11,369 bases of DNA from an uncultured Lacibacter sp. (GTDB lineage: Bacteria; Bacteroidota; Bacteroidia; Chitinophagales; Chitinophagaceae): assembly GCF_946479605.1 (NCBI RefSeq), contig NZ_CAMLGT010000114.1, forward strand, positions 1-11,369, in the 5' to 3' direction. This document shows, piece by piece, positions 7,081-11,369 of this stretch (position 1 is the first letter of the stretch; the number at the start of each line of letters is the position of its first letter). A model generated the notes under the pieces. It saw only the letters and a list, made by a program, of their open reading frames with translations, had not been told where the DNA came from and did not search any database. Both the position numbers and the translations under genes were made by a program.

Positions 7081-8106
7081 ATGCATAAAGATGTAACCAT
7101 TTACGACCTGGCGAAAGAGCTTAATTTATCTCCCGCTACCATCAGCAGGGGTTTAAAAAAAAGCAGCGCTCTTAATAAGGATACCGTAAGCCGCATATTA
7201 AACAAAGCGGAGGAAATGGGCTACCGTCATAACAACTTTGCAAGCAATCTTCGTACAAAGCGTACACAAACCATTGGCATTATTGTTCCCCGTTTGAACA
7301 GTTATTTTATGACTTCTGTTTTAGCAGGTATTGAAGATATTGCCAGCAAAGAAGGCTATAATATTATCATCAGTCAATCACTGGAAAAAAAAGAACTGGA
7401 AAAAAGTAATGCCAATACCATGTTCAATAAACGGGTGGACGGTTTACTGATTTCCCTTTCTTATAATACAACAGATATTTCTCACCTGCAGCCTTTCTTT
7501 GATAAACATATACCTGTTGTGTTTTTCGACAGGGCATTTACAACAGATGATAGTATTAGCGTTGTGATCAATAACCGGGAAGCCGCATACAAAGCAGTAA
7601 AGCATTTGCTAGAGCAAGGCTGCACCAGAATCATGCATGTGGGCGGCAACCTGATAAGAGATGTTTATGCCGAGCGTTTGAACGGCTATAAGCAAGCGCT
7701 TGAAGAAAACAATATTGCATACAATGAGCAATTGGTGCATATCTGCAAGCTTGGTGAACAGGATGGCATTGACGCAGCAAACTTCATTCTTGCAATGAAG
7801 CCGGAAGAAAGACCTGATGCCGTGTTTTTTGCAAATGACATGAGCGCTGTGTATTGCATGAGCCACCTGAAAGAACATGGAATAACAATACCGGAAGAAA
7901 TTGCTTTTGTTGGTTTCAATAACGATGCGGTAAGCAGGGTAATAGAACCGAAACTTACTACAATTGATTATCCAGGTTATCATGTAGGAGAAGCTGCAGC
8001 TTCAGGATTGATCAATATTCTGAAAGGGGATATAACCACTAAAAAAACAACAAAGCTTGTTTTGCAGGCACCACTCTTAATCAGGGATTCTTCTAAACGG
8101 AAATAA
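7081..8106 (+). CDS. LacI-family transcription regulator, first of a tandem pair
   Basis: I choose ATG 7081 (341 residues). The frame extends to a TTG at 7066, but the five residues it adds are not family-like, and MHKDVTIYDLAKEL is the normal LacI opening. The helix-turn-helix is at residues 5-24 with recognition helix SPATISRGL. The hinge helix is near 51-58 (NNFASNLR), with the leucine that intercalates at a central CpG in this family. The periplasmic-binding-protein-like effector core runs from about 62 (TIGIIVPRLNSYFMTSVLAGIE) through PVVFFDR, RIMHVGGN, PDAVFFANDMSA and IPEEIAFVGFNNDA to the end. The usual aspartate after VVI is replaced, giving VINN. It probably represses susCD and its own operon via the two mirrored operators. 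It precedes a paralog by 31 bases and the GH67 gene beyond, so its ligand is probably a glucuronate or xylo-oligosaccharide derivative (inferred). Confidence 0.92.
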   Translation: MHKDVTIYDLAKELNLSPATISRGLKKSSALNKDTVSRILNKAEEMGYRHNNFASNLRTKRTQTIGIIVPRLNSYFMTSVLAGIEDIASKEGYNIIISQSLEKKELEKSNANTMFNKRVDGLLISLSYNTTDISHLQPFFDKHIPVVFFDRAFTTDDSISVVINNREAAYKAVKHLLEQGCTRIMHVGGNLIRDVYAERLNGYKQALEENNIAYNEQLVHICKLGEQDGIDAANFILAMKPEERPDAVFFANDMSAVYCMSHLKEHGITIPEEIAFVGFNNDAVSRVIEPKLTTIDYPGYHVGEAAASGLINILKGDITTKKTTKLVLQAPLLIRDSSKRK

Positions 8107-8137
8107 CAACCAGTGGATTCAACTATAAACCCGAACC

Positions 8138-9166
8138 ATGAAGGAAAAGAAAGAGGTAACCATTTATGACATTGCACAAGTGCTGGAGCTTTCAACTGCT
8201 ACTGTCAGTCGGGGTCTCCAGGATCATCCTGCCATCAGCAAAAACACCCGTAAAAAGATTCAGGATGCAGCTAAAGAAATGGGCTATCGCCATAACAACT
8301 TTGCCAGTAACCTGCGCAAACAAAAGACGAATACCATTGGTATTATAGTACATGAGCTGAACAGTAACTTCATTACATCTGTACTGGCCGGAATTGAAAA
8401 AATAAGTACTGATGCAGGCTACGACCTGATCATTACACACTCATCAGAAAGTTTTAAGAAAGAAGCTGCTAACGTTTTGAACCTGTTTCATAAACGGGTG
8501 GATGGCATTATTGCATCGCTGTCGTTTGATACCAAAGGTCTTTCGCATTTCCAGCCCTTCTTCGATAAAAACATACCAGTTATCTTTTTTGACCGTGTAG
8601 AGGAAAGTTCTGATAATGCCAAGGTTGTTATAGACAACTACCGAAGTGGTTACCAGGCAACACAGCATTTAATTGAACAGGGAAGCAAACGCATTGTGAT
8701 TGTTACGGCTAACCTTAACCGTAACGTATATGCCCAGCGTTTCAAAGGATATAAAGATGCTTTGTTTGATAACAATATACCCTTTGATGAAAACCTTGTA
8801 CTTATAAAAGACCTGAGTGAAAAATGCGGGCGTGAAGCTGCAGAACAAATACTGGAAATGAATCCGATGCCTGATGCAGCCTTTATTACCAACGATTTTT
8901 CGGCAGCAGTTTGCATGCAGACGTTGAAAGAACATGGTATTCGTATACCGGAAGACATTGCGGTGGTAGGTTTTAACAATGATGCCATCAGTAAAATTGT
9001 TGAGCCGCAGCTCACAACCATTAACTATCCCGGTATTGATATTGGTGAAATTGCTGCACGTAACCTGATTGCACATTTAAAAGGCGATGTAAACATTACA
9101 CAAACCAACACCATCATTGTAAAATCAGATTTAATTATCCGTAAATCATCCTTGCGAAAAGGATAA
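8138..9166 (+). CDS. LacI-family transcription regulator, second of a tandem pair
   Basis: This 342-residue protein is a full-length LacI/GalR regulator, roughly half identical by eye to its upstream neighbour along its whole length. The helix-turn-helix is at 7-26 (VTIYDIAQVLELSTATVSRGL) and the hinge helix at 53-60. The effector core runs from about 64 (TIGIIVHELNSNFITSVLAGIE) through PVIFFDR, VVIDNYRSGYQAT, PDAAFITNDFSA and IPEDIAVVGFNNDA. A 14-residue segment across helix and hinge, EMGYRHNNFASNLR, is identical in both proteins, so they should read the same or very similar operators. The effector domains differ more, which allows different ligands or a heterodimer. It lies 31 bases after the first lacI and 19 bases before the GH67 gene, so all three are probably co-transcribed. 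Confidence 0.92.
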   Translation: MKEKKEVTIYDIAQVLELSTATVSRGLQDHPAISKNTRKKIQDAAKEMGYRHNNFASNLRKQKTNTIGIIVHELNSNFITSVLAGIEKISTDAGYDLIITHSSESFKKEAANVLNLFHKRVDGIIASLSFDTKGLSHFQPFFDKNIPVIFFDRVEESSDNAKVVIDNYRSGYQATQHLIEQGSKRIVIVTANLNRNVYAQRFKGYKDALFDNNIPFDENLVLIKDLSEKCGREAAEQILEMNPMPDAAFITNDFSAAVCMQTLKEHGIRIPEDIAVVGFNNDAISKIVEPQLTTINYPGIDIGEIAARNLIAHLKGDVNITQTNTIIVKSDLIIRKSSLRKG

Positions 9167-9185
9167 CGATGTAACGATTACTTAC

Positions 9186-11324
9186 ATGAAGAAATTAAAC
9201 GTATTGCTGCTTTTATTGCTCTGCTCTTCCTTTGTAAAAGCAGAAAATGGTTATGACCTTTGGTTGCGTTATGTGCCCATCAAAAACAAAAGTCTTCTTG
9301 CTGAATACAAAAAACAAATTGGTTCGCCTGTTGTACTGGGCTCCTCTTCTACCGCTGCTATTGCCAGAAAAGAATTAGCAGTTGCATTAAACAGCTTAAC
9401 CGGCAACAGTTATTTAATCAACAGTGCTGTCAATACTTCCAGTGCATTTATAGCTGGTACAATAAACTCATCTGCAACACTAACAGCACTGATTACAAAA
9501 GATGAAGTGAAGCAACTTGGTGAAGAAGGTTTCATAATTAAAGCAAAGCCCGGCAAAACGGTTATCACGGGCAATACAGATATAGCAGTGCTGTATGGCA
9601 TTTTTCATTACCTGCGATTACTTCAAACATATCAACAAGTAACAAACCTCAATATTGTTTCTGTTCCCAAATTGAAATTGCGCATGCTCAATCATTGGGA
9701 TAATCTCGATCGTACTGTTGAGCGTGGTTATGCTGGTGCATCAATATGGGATTGGCACCGGCTTCCGGGTTTTATTGATCAACGTTATATTGACTATGCA
9801 AGAGCAAATGCATCCATTGGCATTAATGCAGTAGTGTTGACCAATGTAAATGCAAACGCACTTATCCTCACGCCTGCTTATTTAGAAAAAGTAAAAGCCT
9901 TGGCTGATGTATTTCGTCCATACGGCATCAACGTATTTTTAACAGCACGATTTAGCGCACCAATTGAAATTGGGAAACTGAAAACAGCTGATCCATTGGA
10001 TAATACTGTTCAGCAATGGTGGAAAGAAAAAGCAAAAGAGATTTATTCTTTCATTCCTGATTTTGGTGGTTTTTTAGTAAAAGCAAACAGCGAAGGCCAA
10101 CCAGGGCCGCAGGATTATAAACGCACACATGCTGATGGTGCAAATATGCTGGCCAATGCTGTGGCGCCACATAAGGGAATTGTGATCTGGCGTGCATTTG
10201 TATATGCCGCAGAAAATCCTGTTGACAGGCATAAGCAGGCTTATGATGATTTTGTTCCGCTCGATGGAAAGTTTAATGACAATGTGATGGTGCAGGTAAA
10301 GAATGGCGCTATTGATTTTATGCCACGTGAACCTTTTCATCCGTTGTTTGGAGCGATGCCAAAAACGCCGTTGATGATGGAGTTCCAGGTTACGCAGGAA
10401 TATTTAGGGCAGGCAACCAACTGGGTATTTCTTGCGCCGCTTTTTAAAGAAGTATTAGATGCGGATACTTATGCAAAAGGCAGGAACAGCACGGTTGCCA
10501 AAGTAATTGGTGGCAGTTTAGATAATCATTCCTTAAATGGCATGACAGGCGTTGCAAATATTGGCAGCGATATCAATTGGTGCGGCCATCCAATGGCACA
10601 AGCGAATTGGTATGCTTTAGGGCGGCTTGCATGGAATTACAATTTGAGCAGCGATGAAATTGCGGAGGAATGGTTGCGGATGACGTATAGTAACGATGCC
10701 GCATTTGTGCAATCAACCAAACAGATCATGTTACGCAGCCGTGAAATCATGGTTGATTATATGAACCCGATTGGTCTGCATCATATTATGGCAACTGGTC
10801 ATCATTACGGTCCCGGCCCATGGGTAAGTAACCTTAGCCGTCCTGAATGGAATCCTGTGTATTATCATAGAGCTGACAGCGTTGGCATTGGCTTTAACCG
10901 GACATCAACCGGAAGTAAAGCCATCGAACAATATTTTCCGGAAGCAAGAAAACAATGGGAAGACATAGCAACAGCTGATGAAAAATATTTATTATGGTTT
11001 CATCATGTTTCCTGGAATTACAAAATGAAAAGCGGTCGCACTCTATGGAATGAGTTGTGTTACAAATACAATGCAGGAGTTGATAGTGTGAAATGGATGC
11101 AGCGTGAATGGCAAAAGCAACAAACGAAAGTGGATGCACAAAGGTTCAAAGAAGTGAACATGTTATTAAATGTGCAGCTGGAAGAAGCAAAGTGGTGGCG
11201 TGATGCATGCCTGCTTTATTTCCAGACATTTTCGAAACAACCAATTCCTTCGAACTACGAACAACCAGCTAAAACATTAGACTATTATAAAAGTTTACGT
11301 TTCCCGTTTGCACCGGGCAACTAA
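9186..11324 (+). CDS. aguA: GH67 alpha-glucuronidase (exported)
   Basis: This 712-residue enzyme is of normal length for glycoside hydrolase family 67, which removes alpha-1,2-linked (4-O-methyl-)glucuronic acid from the non-reducing terminal xylose of aldouronic oligosaccharides. A signal peptide covers residues 1-19 (MKKLNVLLLLLLCSSFVKA); Cys13 lacks a proper lipobox, so a soluble periplasmic enzyme is likely. An N-terminal beta domain runs to about 155, and the barrel begins near LRMLNHWDNLDRTVERGYAG (165-184). By comparison with the Cellvibrio japonicus enzyme (Glu292, Asp365, Glu393), the catalytic residues are Glu303 (KANSEGQPGP, acid), Asp377 (VKNGAIDFMPREP) and Glu405 (FQVTQEYLGQ). 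The Asp-Glu spacing of 28 is the same. GHHYGPGPW at 538-546 is another conserved family block. The chosen ATG follows lacI2 by 19 bases, indicating co-transcription with the regulators that probably control it. Confidence 0.95.
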   Translation: MKKLNVLLLLLLCSSFVKAENGYDLWLRYVPIKNKSLLAEYKKQIGSPVVLGSSSTAAIARKELAVALNSLTGNSYLINSAVNTSSAFIAGTINSSATLTALITKDEVKQLGEEGFIIKAKPGKTVITGNTDIAVLYGIFHYLRLLQTYQQVTNLNIVSVPKLKLRMLNHWDNLDRTVERGYAGASIWDWHRLPGFIDQRYIDYARANASIGINAVVLTNVNANALILTPAYLEKVKALADVFRPYGINVFLTARFSAPIEIGKLKTADPLDNTVQQWWKEKAKEIYSFIPDFGGFLVKANSEGQPGPQDYKRTHADGANMLANAVAPHKGIVIWRAFVYAAENPVDRHKQAYDDFVPLDGKFNDNVMVQVKNGAIDFMPREPFHPLFGAMPKTPLMMEFQVTQEYLGQATNWVFLAPLFKEVLDADTYAKGRNSTVAKVIGGSLDNHSLNGMTGVANIGSDINWCGHPMAQANWYALGRLAWNYNLSSDEIAEEWLRMTYSNDAAFVQSTKQIMLRSREIMVDYMNPIGLHHIMATGHHYGPGPWVSNLSRPEWNPVYYHRADSVGIGFNRTSTGSKAIEQYFPEARKQWEDIATADEKYLLWFHHVSWNYKMKSGRTLWNELCYKYNAGVDSVKWMQREWQKQQTKVDAQRFKEVNMLLNVQLEEAKWWRDACLLYFQTFSKQPIPSNYEQPAKTLDYYKSLRFPFAPGN

Positions 11325-11351
11325 CTTGCAGTCTAAACTAATATTTGAATT

Positions 11352-11369
11352 ATGAGCAACGAACAAAAG
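11352..11369 (+). CDS. Start of an unidentified gene, cut by window edge
   Basis: An ATG 27 bases after the GH67 stop opens a frame reading MSNEQK to the window edge. The short gap, same strand and lack of any hairpin between make it a probable next member of the operon. Six residues are too few to name a product; uronate or xylan catabolism is likely from context only. Confidence 0.4.

Noticed and set aside
8107..8137. Possible promoter or operator between the two lacI genes
   Set aside because: The 31 bases contain no TAnnTTTG-like box and no operator-like palindrome.
8650..9076. Two minus-strand frames of 123 and 135 codons opposite the second lacI gene
   Set aside because: They overlap each other and lie fully within a clear LacI coding frame; similar shadows occur opposite the first lacI, as expected for paralogous sequence.
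9171..9181. GTAACGATTAC palindrome just before aguA as a third LacI operator
   Set aside because: It has an odd-length centre and TAC/GTA arms rather than the TGCAA/TTGCA half sites of the two clear operators, so it is probably chance.
1..11369. Mobile element, CRISPR array, tRNA or rRNA genes
   Set aside because: I saw no transposase or integrase frame, no spaced short repeats, and no cloverleaf or ribosomal RNA sequence. Every large frame is an ordinary sugar-utilisation gene.

Overview
This window looks like chromosome from a Bacteroidota bacterium, probably of the Chitinophagaceae or a close relative. The evidence is a SusC/SusD outer-membrane pair, AT-rich intergenic DNA, promoter-like TTTG / TAnnTTTG elements, and no reliance on Shine-Dalgarno sites. 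No mobile element, CRISPR array, tRNA or rRNA is visible. The locus reads as part of a polysaccharide utilisation system for glucuronate-substituted xylan. It combines a xylulokinase start, a SusCD uptake pair, a GH67 alpha-glucuronidase and three transcription regulators.

Layout, left to right. The first 192 bases are the start of a xylulokinase gene on the minus strand, cut by the window edge. A 143-base divergent region separates it from an AraC-family regulator on the plus strand (336-1181). A 275-base convergent region follows and holds two hairpins that look like terminators facing opposite ways. SusD-like (1457-3241) and SusC-like (3260-6424) genes then run on the minus strand as one operon, with susC first. 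A 656-base divergent regulatory region (6425-7080) comes next. It carries two copies of a LacI-type operator, TGCAACCGATTGCA, exact reverse complements of each other, one near each transcription unit. On the plus strand two tandem LacI-family paralogs (7081-8106, 8138-9166) are followed after 19 bases by a GH67 alpha-glucuronidase (9186-11324). Six codons of a further gene open at 11352.

Proposed working (inference): SusC/SusD import glucuronoxylan-derived oligosaccharides across the outer membrane. The exported GH67 enzyme removes (4-O-methyl-)glucuronic acid from the non-reducing end of aldouronic oligosaccharides. Xylose released elsewhere enters metabolism through xylulose and xylulokinase. 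The LacI pair probably binds the two mirrored operators and co-represses susCD and its own lacI-lacI-aguA operon until a sugar ligand appears. The AraC regulator probably controls the xylulokinase side, and two 9-base repeats spaced exactly 21 bp in its promoter region are candidate binding sites.

The most notable points are the mirrored operators inside candidate promoter spacers, the duplicated LacI regulators with an identical hinge segment, the interdigitated convergent terminators, and control of a SusCD system by LacI proteins rather than by a hybrid two-component sensor or an ECF sigma/anti-sigma pair.
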